Assembly: GCF_008642375.1 (NCBI RefSeq)
Contig: NZ_CP029194.1
Coordinates: 5,006,501-5,070,500 of the forward strand
Length of the DNA stretch: 64,000 bases
Direction: 5' to 3'
Source of the DNA: Streptomyces venezuelae
GTDB taxonomy: Bacteria; Actinomycetota; Actinomycetes; Streptomycetales; Streptomycetaceae
Part shown: positions 32,630 to 41,408 of the stretch, in pieces
Layout of the letters: every line of letters begins with the position of its first letter
Position numbering within the stretch: position 1 is the first letter of the stretch
Notes under the pieces: model-generated
Seen by the model: only the letters and a program-made list of their open reading frames with translations
The model's database searches: none
Told to the model about the DNA's origin: nothing
Made by a program: the position numbers and the translations under genes

Positions 32630-33634
32630 ATGGTCATGACAAGTCAGCTCCCGAGTGTCACGGAATTCCCGGGTAGTTCGGAAAACGTTCTCGAAGTCGT
32701 CGACCTACGGGTCAGATACGCCGACATCGAAGCGGTGGCGGGGATTTCCTTCTCCGTCGTTCCCGGCGAGATCTTCGGTCTCCTCGGCCGTAACGGAGCC
32801 GGCAAGACCAGCACCATCTCGGCCATCGCGGGGCTGCGCAGGCCCGATGCGGGACAGGTCCGCATCCTCGGTGAGGACGCGCTCGCGCGGACCGACCTCC
32901 TTCGCGCCTCCCTCGCCCTCCAGCCCCAGCAGGCCAGCCTCTTCCCGCGGCTGAAGGTGCGGGAGACCCTGGAGACCTGGGCCGCGCTGTACCCGGCGCC
33001 CCGGGACGTGGACGCCCTGCTCGACGAGATCGGCCTGGCCGAGAAGGCCGGGGCGCGCTCCGCCCGGCTCTCCGGCGGTCAGCAGCAGCGGCTGCTGCTC
33101 GCCACGGCACTGGTCGGCGACACCCCCGTGGTCGTCCTCGACGAACCCACCACCGGACTCGACCCGCACGCCCGGCACGCCGTCTGGGATCTGATCCGCA
33201 GGGCCCAGGCCGGCGGCACCACCTTCCTGCTCACGACCCACGCCATGGCCGAGGCCGAGGAGATGTGCGACCGGCTCGCCGTCATGCACGAAGGACGGAT
33301 GGTGGCGGCCGGCTCCCCGGCGGAGCTGATCGCCCGGTACGCATCCGGCGGCGTCGTCTCCGTACGGACCGGGAGCAGCGAGCTCGTCGACCGGGTGCGC
33401 GCACGTCACGGCGACGCCGTGACGGCCGTCGAGTCGGCCGGGCGCTCGGGGCGGACACGGTTCGAGGTGACGGCGGACGACCCGCACGCCACCGCCGCGT
33501 GGATCACCGGGCTCGACCCCGCGGCCGACGTCCGGCCGCGCCCCGCGACCTTGGAGGACGTGTTCCTCCGCCTCACCGGAACGTCACTCGAACCCACATC
33601 GGACAAGGCATCGGAACAGGAGGGTGAGCGATGA
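32630..33634 (+). CDS. ABC transporter ATP-binding protein of the RiPP cluster
   Basis: 334 residues with Walker A GLLGRNGAGKTS, signature LSGGQQQRLL, Walker B VVVLDEPTTGLD and a C-terminal extension like that of DrrA-type exporters. It powers efflux through the ABC-2 permease encoded next (ATGA overlap, 33631-33634). Substrate is probably the mature peptide, so it may serve both export and self-protection. Confidence 0.92.
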   Translation: MVMTSQLPSVTEFPGSSENVLEVVDLRVRYADIEAVAGISFSVVPGEIFGLLGRNGAGKTSTISAIAGLRRPDAGQVRILGEDALARTDLLRASLALQPQQASLFPRLKVRETLETWAALYPAPRDVDALLDEIGLAEKAGARSARLSGGQQQRLLLATALVGDTPVVVLDEPTTGLDPHARHAVWDLIRRAQAGGTTFLLTTHAMAEAEEMCDRLAVMHEGRMVAAGSPAELIARYASGGVVSVRTGSSELVDRVRARHGDAVTAVESAGRSGRTRFEVTADDPHATAAWITGLDPAADVRPRPATLEDVFLRLTGTSLEPTSDKASEQEGER

Positions 33635-34686
33635 ACCGCGTCAGGCTGGGTGCACCACCCGTGTCCACCTCGCGCCAGTGGAAGGCGCTCTCCCGGGCCA
33701 TGACCCGACAGCTCCTGCGCGACCCCGCGGCGCTCTTCTTCACCGTGGTCTTCCCCTTGCTGATGGCGGTGTTCTTCGTCGTCCTCATGCAACTCACCTG
33801 GGTTCGGGGCCCCTTCGACCTCGCCGTCGTCGGGCCCGGCACCCAGGCGACCACCCTCCAGGAGGCGCTCGGCGGCGGCAGCACCGCCGTCGCCGTCGCC
33901 GAGGCCGGCCCGCAGCCGGGCAAGGCGGCGGTGATCGTCCCCGACGAGGCCTCCCGCACCCTGCGGATGGCCGTCGATCCGGAACAGCCGTCGGTGGTGG
34001 CCGCGGTACGTGCCGCCCTGGACGACACCGGCTGGCAGGGGTGGGAAGTGGTGGCTGTCGGCAGCGACGGGTCCGCGCTCTTCGACCCCATGGCCTTCGT
34101 GATCCCCGGCGTGCTCGCCTTCGCGCTGCTCTCGCTCGCCCTGACCGGTACGGCGTCCGCCCTCGTGGCGATGCGGGCCAGCGGCACCCTCCGGCTGCTG
34201 TCGACGACACCGGCCCGGCGGTCCGCCGTCCTGCTCTCGCTCCTCCCGGGCCGAGGTCTGCTCGCGCTGGCCGTACTGACCCTGATGGGAACGGGCGCCG
34301 TCGCCGGCGGACTCCTCGAACCGGCCTCGATGCTGCGGCTGCTGCTGACCACGGCCATCGGGCTCGTGATGCTGCTCGCCCTGGGCTACCTGCTAGGCGG
34401 ACTGCTCTCCTCGCCCGAGGTGACCAACGCGATCTCCGGGCTGCTCACCCCGGTCCTGCTGATGAGCACGGGACTGCTTTTCCCCCTCGAACTTCTCCCC
34501 GACTCGGTGGCGGGTCCGCTCTCCTGGACCCCGCTGGCGATGTTCGGAGACGCCCTGCGCCACGACGTGGTCGGCGGGATCACCCGCCACCCCCTGTGGC
34601 TCGACTGGACAGTGATGGCGGCGACGGCCGCGGGGCTCACGGCCCTCGCGGCACGGACGTTCCGCTGGGACACGGAGCGTGCATGA
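33631..34686 (+). CDS. ABC-2 type permease of the RiPP cluster
   Basis: 351 residues: one N-terminal helix (ALFFTVVFPLLMAVFFVVLM), a periplasmic-side domain of ~110 residues, then five further helices (from FVIPGVLAFALLSLALTG to LTALAARTF). This is the DrrB/NodJ layout of drug and peptide exporters. It is translationally coupled to the ATPase before it and the YcaO gene after it (ATGA, 34683-34686). Confidence 0.9.
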   Translation: MNRVRLGAPPVSTSRQWKALSRAMTRQLLRDPAALFFTVVFPLLMAVFFVVLMQLTWVRGPFDLAVVGPGTQATTLQEALGGGSTAVAVAEAGPQPGKAAVIVPDEASRTLRMAVDPEQPSVVAAVRAALDDTGWQGWEVVAVGSDGSALFDPMAFVIPGVLAFALLSLALTGTASALVAMRASGTLRLLSTTPARRSAVLLSLLPGRGLLALAVLTLMGTGAVAGGLLEPASMLRLLLTTAIGLVMLLALGYLLGGLLSSPEVTNAISGLLTPVLLMSTGLLFPLELLPDSVAGPLSWTPLAMFGDALRHDVVGGITRHPLWLDWTVMAATAAGLTALAARTFRWDTERA

Positions 34687-36092
34687 TGACCGTTCGTACG
34701 ATGGGCCAGAGCCCCGCCGGGGCCGCCGAGGCCGCCGGGGCCGAACACCCCGCCATACCCGAATCGCTCCTCCGCATCGGTCAACTGGCCTCCTCCTACG
34801 GCCTGGTGAACCGTGTGACCCGGCTCCCCGTCGCCGAGGGCGAACCCGACTTCCCGATCTTCACCGCCTCGCTCGGCAACCCCGGCGAAGTGCTCAGCGA
34901 GCAGTCCGGCTGGGAGCACAACCCCAGCTCCGGGAACTTCGACGGAGCCGGCGGTGACCTCGACCCGGAGCGCGCCGCGCACCTCGCCGTCGCCGAATCG
35001 CTGGAACGCTACTCCTCCTGCGCCCGGGACCCCGAGCAGATCGTCTGGGCGACCGCCGCCGAACTCGGCGAGGACGCCATCCCCAGCGACCGCTGGCCCC
35101 GCTGCTCGCCGGCCGAACTGGCCGACCCCCGCAGCGGTCTCGTCCCCACCGACCCCGACGGGCCCATGCGCTGGGTACGCGGCTGGTCCTTCACCCGCAA
35201 CCGCCCGGTGTACGTGCCGGCCATGCAGGTCTGGCTGAAGAACCCCGTGGAGTCTGTCGCGGAGCGCTACGTCCATCCGGTCTCGACCGGCTGCGCCGCG
35301 CACTCCGATCCGGCCGCCGCCGTCGTCAACGGCATCCTGGAGATCGTCGAGCGCGACGCCATCGCGCTGACCTGGCTCCAGCGGCTGCGGCTTCCCCGGC
35401 TGGAGTTCGACCCGGCCGAACTGGCCCCGGAGTTCCGGGCGTTCGTGGAGCGGGGCAGCAGCGAACGACTGCGTACCCAGCTCTACGACGCCACCACCGA
35501 CCTCGGCATCCCGGTGATCTACGGGGTGCAGCTCGCCGACGACGACAAGGTCATCGCCCAGCTCGTCGCGGCGACGGCGGAGCTCGACCCCGGCAAGGGG
35601 ATCGCCAAGCTCTACCGGGAGGCGTCCTCCCTCCGGATCGCGCTCCGCCACATGGCGCGGGCCGCCGAGAAGGACTCCGCGACCCCCGCGGCCGAGGAGG
35701 ACATCGTCAGCGTCGTCGACGGCGCCCTGCTGTCCGGCCCGCTGTCCCAGCGCCACCGCTTCGACTTCCTGCTGGAGGGCGAACGCCCGGTGCACGGGCT
35801 GCGCGACCTTCCCCGGGCCCCGTCCGAGGAGCCGCTGCCGGCCCTGGCCTGGCTGCTGGAACGCCTGCACGGCGCCGGCTGCGAGGTCGTCGCCGTCGAC
35901 CTCACCACCGACGAGGCCGAGCAGGTCGGAGCCACCGTCGTACGGATGCTCGTGCCTCAGCTCATGCCGCTGTCCTTCGTGCACAGGGCCCGCTACCTGG
36001 CGCACCCCCGGCTCTACGCGGCACCCGCCGCCATGGGCCACCCGGTACGGGGCGAGGACGACATCAACCCGCACCCGCAGCCTTTCGCCTGA
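34683..36092 (+). CDS. YcaO-domain azoline cyclodehydratase
   Basis: 469 residues. The YcaO ATP-binding pattern is present: the E-x2-E-like AAHLAVAESLERYSS early on, HPVSTGCAAHSDPAAAVVNG with ILEIVERDAIALTW in the middle, and a C-terminal PHPQP (a PxPxP motif) seven residues from the end, typical of TOMM cyclodehydratases where it helps form the active site. YcaO enzymes use ATP to turn Cys, Ser and Thr of a precursor peptide into thiazolines and oxazolines. It needs an E1-like partner that delivers the leader peptide, supplied here by the next two genes. Confidence 0.92.
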   Translation: MMTVRTMGQSPAGAAEAAGAEHPAIPESLLRIGQLASSYGLVNRVTRLPVAEGEPDFPIFTASLGNPGEVLSEQSGWEHNPSSGNFDGAGGDLDPERAAHLAVAESLERYSSCARDPEQIVWATAAELGEDAIPSDRWPRCSPAELADPRSGLVPTDPDGPMRWVRGWSFTRNRPVYVPAMQVWLKNPVESVAERYVHPVSTGCAAHSDPAAAVVNGILEIVERDAIALTWLQRLRLPRLEFDPAELAPEFRAFVERGSSERLRTQLYDATTDLGIPVIYGVQLADDDKVIAQLVAATAELDPGKGIAKLYREASSLRIALRHMARAAEKDSATPAAEEDIVSVVDGALLSGPLSQRHRFDFLLEGERPVHGLRDLPRAPSEEPLPALAWLLERLHGAGCEVVAVDLTTDEAEQVGATVVRMLVPQLMPLSFVHRARYLAHPRLYAAPAAMGHPVRGEDDINPHPQPFA

Positions 36093-36121
36093 TCCCCGAA
36101 CGTCCGACGAGGAGTCCCAAG

Positions 36122-36781
36122 ATGACCGATCCGCGCCTGCTGATCCTCGCCGCGGGAGCGTTCGGCGCGGCCGTCGCCGAAGGGCTGGCCGCACGCCACG
36201 CCGGGTCGACCGTGCTCGACGTGAACCAGGGCACGCACCCCAGCCTGTGGCCCGACAGCGATCTGATCGTGCTGGCCACCGGACAGGACCGGGAGGTGCT
36301 GGCCGACATGGTGGACGCCAGCGCCCACGCCTGGAAGCGGCCGTGGTTCCCCGTCCAGGCCGGCCCCCTCGACCTGCGGTGCGGACCGGTGGTCGTTCCC
36401 GGCCGCACCGCATGCCACCGCTGCTACACCCGCCGCCGCGCACAGCACACCGCCCCGACGGCGGACGGGACCCGGGGCGACGCGACCACCGCGCCCCCGG
36501 TCTCCGGGCACGCCCCGCACCACGTCGCCATCGCCGTGGGTCTCGCGGACCAGGCGGTGCGCGAGGCCCTGGCCGGACCCGGTGAGCCGGGCGCGGCGGA
36601 GGGCATCGGCGGCACCGTGCGGATCTTCGGGGTCGTGGAGGGCGCCACCTCCAGCTCGGCGGTCGTCGCCGTCGACCGGTGCGCCCGCTGCCGGCCGGCC
36701 CGAACGCCCGAGAGCCGCCTTCAGCGGTTCGAGGCGATCGCGACGGAGCTCGCGGCCCTCCCGGCGCCCGCCGGCCGGTGA
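36122..36781 (+). CDS. short E1/ocin-ThiF-like cyclodehydratase partner
   Basis: 219 residues without a PqqD-like leader-binding part. It has a Rossmann-like start (LLILAAGAFGAAVAEGLA) and two Cys pairs, CHRC near 100 and CARC near 196, the tetrathiolate zinc site of YcaO-partner E1-like proteins. A GAGG ribosome site precedes the ATG. Together with the longer protein encoded next it makes two E1-like proteins in one cluster, which is unusual; one may be a scaffold and the other the leader-recognising subunit. Confidence 0.75.
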   Translation: MTDPRLLILAAGAFGAAVAEGLAARHAGSTVLDVNQGTHPSLWPDSDLIVLATGQDREVLADMVDASAHAWKRPWFPVQAGPLDLRCGPVVVPGRTACHRCYTRRRAQHTAPTADGTRGDATTAPPVSGHAPHHVAIAVGLADQAVREALAGPGEPGAAEGIGGTVRIFGVVEGATSSSAVVAVDRCARCRPARTPESRLQRFEAIATELAALPAPAGR

Positions 36782-36840
36782 CCCCGGACCCGCGCACGAA
36801 CCCGCACCGCACCCCGTACGAACCGGAAAGGAGGCCTCGA

Positions 36841-38471
36841 TGCCGGACCACTCTGTGATCACCGCCGAAGCCATGGCCTCGGCCGCCCTGAACGACCCGC
36901 AGTTCCACGTCCCGGCACGGCCCAGGCTCCGGCGCGGGCTCTCCCTGCACCACACGCCCGAGGCCCTCGTCGTCGAGGGGACCCCCAAGAAGCAGCTGCT
37001 GCGCGGCGCCGCCGCCCGGGAACTGCTGCCCCGGATGCTTCCCCTGCTCGACGGCAGCCGTGGCCACGAGGACGTGGCCGAGGCCCTGGGAATCCCGGCC
37101 GGCACCGTCTTCAAGGCCCTCTCCCTGCTGTGGACCTGCGGTCTGATCGAGGAGGCCGCCTCCCCGGCGTCCGCCTCCCGGGCGGCGGAAGTACCCGACG
37201 CTCTCGCCGACTTCCTCTCCCGGATCGGCGACTCCACCGGGGCCAACCACGCCTGGGAGGAGGCCCTGGACCGGCTGGCCCGGGCCCGGGTCGAGGTCTT
37301 CGGCAGCGGCCCCCTGGCCGACGCCGCCCGCCGCCACCTCGCCGGCTCCCTCGTGGACACCGGTACGGATACGGGTACGGGCACCGCGCTCGTACCGGCA
37401 CCCGGCAGTACCCTCGCCGTCGCCGCCGGACTCGACCCGGCCGACTCCGCGGAGCTCGCCGCCGCCTGCGCCCGGGCCAGCGTGCCGCTGATCCGGCTCG
37501 CGCTCACCGGACGCACCGCCCACCTGGGGCCGTACGTCGACCTCGCCTTCACGCCCTGCCTGGCCTGCCGCACCGCGGAGGACCCGGCGGACGACCGGCC
37601 CCCGCTGCCCGGCGACGCCGAACTGGCCGCCGCGCTCTTCGCCCGGGACCTGTTCGCGCTGCTCTCGCGGAGCACACCCAGCCCACTGCCCTCCCAGTGG
37701 CGGACCGTCGATCTGGCGGACCTCTCCCAGCAGCGCCGCTCGGCCGCCACCCGGCCCGGCTGCCCCCACTGCTCGGCGGCCCCGGGCGACCCGGCCGACC
37801 CGCCGCTCGCCGCGCGCTACGAGGCGGCGATCGCCTTCCCGCCCCGGGAGTACGCCGACGGCAAGGCCCATCAGGCCCACTACAAGCCCTCGAACATCGC
37901 GCTGCAGAACGACGAGAAGACCTGGCCCGTCGCGGCGGCCGTGCCCCTCCCTGAACCCCCGCTCGCCTCGCTGCGCTCGCCGTCGCCGGCCCTCCTCGAC
38001 GACCGGACCGCCGCACTGCTCCTCGCCGTCACCGCGGGCCGCAGGGCCCTGCTGCCCGGCCGCGTGCAGCGGTGGACGGCGAGCGGCGGAAACATCGGCT
38101 CCGTCGTCGCCCACCTCGTGGTCCGCGACGTGCCCGGCCTGGAGCCCGGCGTCTACGGCTACGTGGCCTCCGAGCACCGGCTGGCCAGGCTCGCCGCCGA
38201 CCCCGGTGCCGTCCCCGGCGAGGCACCTCTGACGGTCGTCCTCACCGGCGACTTCACCAAGGTCGCCAAGAAGTACGCGGCGTTCGCCCTGCGGATCGTC
38301 CTGCTCGACGCCGGCTGCGCCACCGCCACGCTCCGCACCGCGGCGGCCGCCCTGGACCTGCCGTTCGCGATCCGCACCCGCTGGGACGACCTCGCGGTCG
38401 CCGCGGCCCTGGGGATCGACCCCGACCTGGAACCGGTCACCACCCTCGTCGACCTGGGAGGAGCCCCGTGA
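36841..38471 (+). CDS. fused leader-binding/E1-like protein and nitroreductase-type azoline dehydrogenase
   Basis: 543 residues in three parts. Residues ~25-100 resemble a PqqD-like RiPP recognition element (ARPRLRRGLSLHH ... LWTCGLIEEA). Residues ~125-310 are E1-like with two Cys pairs, CLAC and CPHC, fitting a zinc tetrathiolate. Residues ~320-540 look like a SagB/nitroreductase-fold flavin domain (YKPSNIALQNDEKTWPVAAA ... SGGNIGSVVAHLVV). Such a dehydrogenase oxidises azolines to aromatic azoles with FMN. The fusion would tie leader capture to oxidation. Its stop overlaps the next gene start. Confidence 0.78.
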
Positions 38472-39175
38472 GCGCCCCGCACGAACTGGCCATGGACATG
38501 CTGGCGTCCTTCCGTGAGCAGGGCGGCGCCGCCGCCTCGGCCACGGCACTCGCCGAACGCCGCGTACCGTCCCCGGTGGCGATCGGACCGGCCGTCACGG
38601 TCGATCCGTACACCCACCGGACCGTGCCCCACGACCTCCTGACCACCCTGGAGAACCGGCGCTCCCTGCGCGGCTTCTCCCAGGAGCCGCTGCCCGCCGG
38701 ACTGCTGGCCGGCATCATGGCCCGGGCCCTGGACCTCGACGAGAGGGACGCGGGCGACGCGGACTGCCCGCTCGAACTCACCGTCGTCGCACACCGGTTG
38801 ACCGGAGTCACCCCCGCCGTCCACCGCTTCGACGCCGCGGCGTCCTCCTTCACCCCGGTGATGGAACTGCCCACCGGAGCGGCCCGCTACGGACTGACGC
38901 TGCAGCCGGAGTTCTCCGATGCCGCCGCGATCGTCTCGATCGGCGTACCGCTGGACGCCGCGGTCCACCGTCACGGCGGGCACGGCTACCGGCTGCTGCT
39001 CACCCGCGCCGGCTCCGCCGCGTACGCGATGTGGCTGGACGGCGTCGCCCACGGACTGGTCGGCAGCGTCTTCGCCGGCTTCATCCCGGCGGCCGTCCGA
39101 GGCCCGCTGCTCAGCGACGGAACGAGCCGCCAGCAGATCTTCGCGCTGGCCCTGGGCCTGCCGCCGGCCCCCTGA
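38468..39175 (+). CDS. second nitroreductase-family (SagB-like) dehydrogenase
   Basis: 235 residues from a GTG overlapping the previous stop (GTGA). Nitroreductase features include TTLENRRSLRGFSQEPLPAG early, the flavin-contacting DAAAIVSIGVPLDAAV region and GHGYRLLLTRAGSAAYAMWL with ASEALGL-like end FALALGLP. It probably dehydrogenates azolines to azoles alone or as a heterodimer with the fused domain of the previous protein. Two dehydrogenase genes in one cluster suggest division of work between thiazole and oxazole, or heterodimer formation. Confidence 0.82.
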   Translation: MSAPHELAMDMLASFREQGGAAASATALAERRVPSPVAIGPAVTVDPYTHRTVPHDLLTTLENRRSLRGFSQEPLPAGLLAGIMARALDLDERDAGDADCPLELTVVAHRLTGVTPAVHRFDAAASSFTPVMELPTGAARYGLTLQPEFSDAAAIVSIGVPLDAAVHRHGGHGYRLLLTRAGSAAYAMWLDGVAHGLVGSVFAGFIPAAVRGPLLSDGTSRQQIFALALGLPPAP

Positions 39176-39241
39176 GACTTCCCGCCCCGACCGGGTGCGG
39201 GATCCGTCACCCACCGCACGACACCTGAGGAGGTGCCTCGC

Positions 39242-39406
39242 ATGGAGGACATCGAGCTGTACGCCGTCGACGCCGAGGAACTGGCGATCGAGGAGCTGCC
39301 CGAGGGCAACGCCCTCGCGAGCTGGGCGTCCGCCGGTTCCGCTTCGACCGCGTCCTGCCCGGCGACGTCCGCGTCGTCCGTCAGCAGCGCGTCCACCTAC
39401 GGGTGA
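39242..39406 (+). CDS. RiPP precursor peptide 1
   Basis: 54 residues, GAGGAGG ribosome site upstream. The acidic leader (ELYAVDAEELAIEELPEGNA) is followed by a core of about 30 residues rich in Ser, Thr and Ala with one Cys: ASWASAGSASTASCP then ATSASSVSSASTYG. The leader resembles thiazolylpeptide-type precursors and the Ser/Thr-rich core is the expected substrate for the YcaO, dehydrogenase and LanB enzymes of the cluster. It shares AGSASTASCP with peptide 2. Confidence 0.9.
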   Translation: MEDIELYAVDAEELAIEELPEGNALASWASAGSASTASCPATSASSVSSASTYG

Positions 39407-39473
39407 TCCGAAGCCCCCGGCCGGCCCGCCCGGCCGTCCCCACCGCACCGCACACCGAAGGGAGGTGAACACC

Positions 39474-39641
39474 ATGGAGAACAACCTCGAGCTCTACGTC
39501 ATCGACGGTGACGAGCTGGCCATCGAGGAGCTTCCGGAGGGCAACGCCCTCGGCTGCTTCTTCTGCGCCGGATCCGCTTCGACCGCGTCCTGCCCCGGTA
39601 CGTCCGCGGCCACCGCGTCGTCCGCGTCAACCATCGGCTGA
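39474..39641 (+). CDS. RiPP precursor peptide 2
   Basis: 55 residues; GGGAGG ribosome site. Leader ELYVIDGDELAIEELPEG is nearly that of peptide 1, but the core starts GCFFCAGSASTASCP and ends GTSAATASSASTIG, with three Cys instead of one. The two peptides are recent duplicates with diverged cores, the pattern expected when one enzyme set matures several products. Confidence 0.9.
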   Translation: MENNLELYVIDGDELAIEELPEGNALGCFFCAGSASTASCPGTSAATASSASTIG

Positions 39642-39694
39642 CCCCGGTCACCGCAGCAACCAAGCCCTCAACCAGAGCAGAAAGGATTCCTCGA

Positions 39695-39880
39695 ATGCAG
39701 AACTTCGACGACCTCGAACTGGACCTGTCCGCCGACGAGCTGGCCTCGGACGCGCTCGGCCTCGAGCCCCTGAAGGAGGGCGTCGCCCTCGGCACCTGGG
39801 CGACCGCCGGCACCGCCTCGTCGGCCTCGTGCCCGACGAGCACCGCCTCCTCCTCCGCGAGCGCCTCCAGCTTCGGCTAG
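39695..39880 (+). CDS. RiPP precursor peptide 3
   Basis: 61 residues; AAAGGA ribosome site. Leader is acidic (FDDLELDLSADELASDALGL) and slightly longer than in peptides 1 and 2. Core: GTWATAGTASSASCP then TSTASSSASASSFG, keeping the AG-[ST]-AS-[ST]-ASCP block and a terminal small-residue-plus-Gly end. Confidence 0.9.
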   Translation: MQNFDDLELDLSADELASDALGLEPLKEGVALGTWATAGTASSASCPTSTASSSASASSFG

Positions 39881-39952
39881 AGCGTCCGCAGCACCACCCG
39901 TACCCCAACCGCCTGCACCGGCAGGCGACACGACTGAAAGGAAGTGCACGCC

Positions 39953-40132
39953 ATGAACGAGAACCTCGACAACGAGCTCGAGCTGTGGTCGGAGTCCCTC
40001 GACCTGGAGGTCCTCCAGGACGCCGTCAGCCCCGGCTTCACCACCGCCTTCTGCGGTGCCTGCGCCGGCTCGGCCAGCTGCCCCGTCGGCTGTGTCGGCT
40101 CGATGAGCAGCGTCTCCAGCCAGGGCGGCTGA
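39953..40132 (+). CDS. RiPP precursor peptide 4
   Basis: 59 residues from ATG 39953 with GAAAGGAAG nine bases upstream; an in-frame GTG at 39944 would add three residues. Leader: NELELWSESLDLEVLQDAV. Core starts about SPGFTTAFCGACAGSASCP and continues VGCVGSMSSVSSQGG, with four Cys, the most divergent of the four but still containing GSASCP. More Cys implies more thiazoles and a different product. Confidence 0.88.
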   Translation: MNENLDNELELWSESLDLEVLQDAVSPGFTTAFCGACAGSASCPVGCVGSMSSVSSQGG

Positions 40133-40149
40133 TCAGCCCTACGGATCCT

Positions 40150-40183
40150 GGGCTCCCGGGGTGGTCCTAGTACCCCGGGGCCC
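40150..40183 (+). terminator. hairpin after the precursor genes (possible attenuator)
   Basis: CCCGGGGT (40155-40162) pairs with ACCCCGGG (40172-40179); the stem extends imperfectly outward to GGGC/GCCC. It follows the last precursor stop by about 20 bp and precedes the downstream enzyme operon, so partial read-through would give high precursor and lower enzyme levels. Confidence 0.6.
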
Positions 40184-40301
40184 AGGGCCCCAGCCCGGTC
40201 CGCTTTTCCCGGACCGGACTGCGTCAGACCAGACCAGATTAGAGCCAGGCGGCCCGGCACGGTAGCGGACCGGCCGCCGCTGCGGAGGGAGGAACCGCGC
40301 C

Positions 40302-41408
40302 GTGGACACGTGCACCGCACCCAAGCTCCGGGAGGATCTCGAGATCATCCGGGGGATGGACGACCACCCCCTGATGTTCGATCCGAAGGGCGGGACCTAC
40401 CACCGGCTGACCAAGTCGGCGGCGGCGCTGCTCCGCCAGTTCGACGGAGCGCACTCGCTGGACGAGCTCTCGGTCCTGATGGCCGAGCGCCGGGGCGTCC
40501 CCGCCGAGGGCGTACGCGGAGAGCTCACCGCCTTCGTCGACGAGTTGAGCCGCAGCGGCCTCCTCGTCGGAACCGAAGCCGAGCGGGAGCCCAGGAAGCG
40601 CGCCGGCGGCCGCTTCGGCACCAGCATGCTCATGCCCCGATTCGTCGTCACCCGCTCGCTCCCGAAGGTCCTGGAGCCGGTGGCCCGGCTGCTACGCCCG
40701 GTCCCGGCCTGGCTGTCGGTCGGCGTCTTCGCCGGCGGCGGCGTCCTCGGCATCCTGCTCGGCCTCTACGCGGTCCTGACCTCGGCCCCGCCGGCCAAGG
40801 ACATGCTGGGCACGGGAACCCTCGTCGCCATCGCGCTGATGTTCCTCCAGATCCTCGTGCACGAGAGCGCACACGCCATGGTCTGCCAGGTGCTCAAGGT
40901 GCCCGTGCGGGGCCTGGGAGTGGCACTGCTCTTCTACTTCATGCCGCTCGCCTACGTGGACCGCACCGACGCCTACCGCGTCCGCTCCCGGGGCGGGCGG
41001 GTCCTGCTCGCCGTCGCGGGACCGCTCAGCGACGGCTGGTTCACCGGCGCCGCCGCCCTGCTCGTGCTCACCGCGGACGGGCCGGTCGCGCAGGTGGCCG
41101 GGGCGCTGCTGATCTTCCAGATGCTCAACCTGGTCACCAACATCAACCCGATGCTCCCGAGCGACGGTTACGCGGCGCTGGAGGCCGGCTTCGGCCTCGT
41201 CGACGCGCGGGGCCGTGCCTTCACCCTGCTCAAGCACCGCCTGCTGGGCCGCCCGCTGCCGGGCTTCCTGGAGCGGATGCCGGCCCGCAGCCGCCGGCTG
41301 CACGTCACGTACGGCATCGTGTGCTGCGTCTACACCGTGGCGCTCGGCTTCTTCGTCGTCCAGTCGCTGATCTGGTCGTTCGAGCTGGTCGGACGGTCGA
41401 TGCCGTGA
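40302..41408 (+). CDS. M50-type membrane zinc protease with PqqD-like N-terminal domain
   Basis: 368 residues from GTG 40302 with GGAGGGAGG upstream. The first ~95 residues look like a PqqD-type peptide-binding domain (DPKGGTYHRLTKSAAALLRQ, then LDELSVLMAERRG). Several helices follow, with the zinc motif HESAH near 187-191 and NINPMLPSDGY near 281, the second M50 signature. These features together suggest an intramembrane protease that recognises a RiPP leader, either to remove it or to assist export. Its end overlaps the LanB start (GTGA, 41405-41408). Confidence 0.85.
   Translation: MDTCTAPKLREDLEIIRGMDDHPLMFDPKGGTYHRLTKSAAALLRQFDGAHSLDELSVLMAERRGVPAEGVRGELTAFVDELSRSGLLVGTEAEREPRKRAGGRFGTSMLMPRFVVTRSLPKVLEPVARLLRPVPAWLSVGVFAGGGVLGILLGLYAVLTSAPPAKDMLGTGTLVAIALMFLQILVHESAHAMVCQVLKVPVRGLGVALLFYFMPLAYVDRTDAYRVRSRGGRVLLAVAGPLSDGWFTGAAALLVLTADGPVAQVAGALLIFQMLNLVTNINPMLPSDGYAALEAGFGLVDARGRAFTLLKHRLLGRPLPGFLERMPARSRRLHVTYGIVCCVYTVALGFFVVQSLIWSFELVGRSMP

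Noticed and set aside
34386..38549. A 1387-codon open frame on the minus strand across the RiPP enzymes
   Set aside because: It is the antisense of overlapping, motif-verified genes (ABC permease, YcaO, E1-like, dehydrogenase). Its composition (Gly/Arg/Glu-rich low complexity) is that of high-GC shadow frames.
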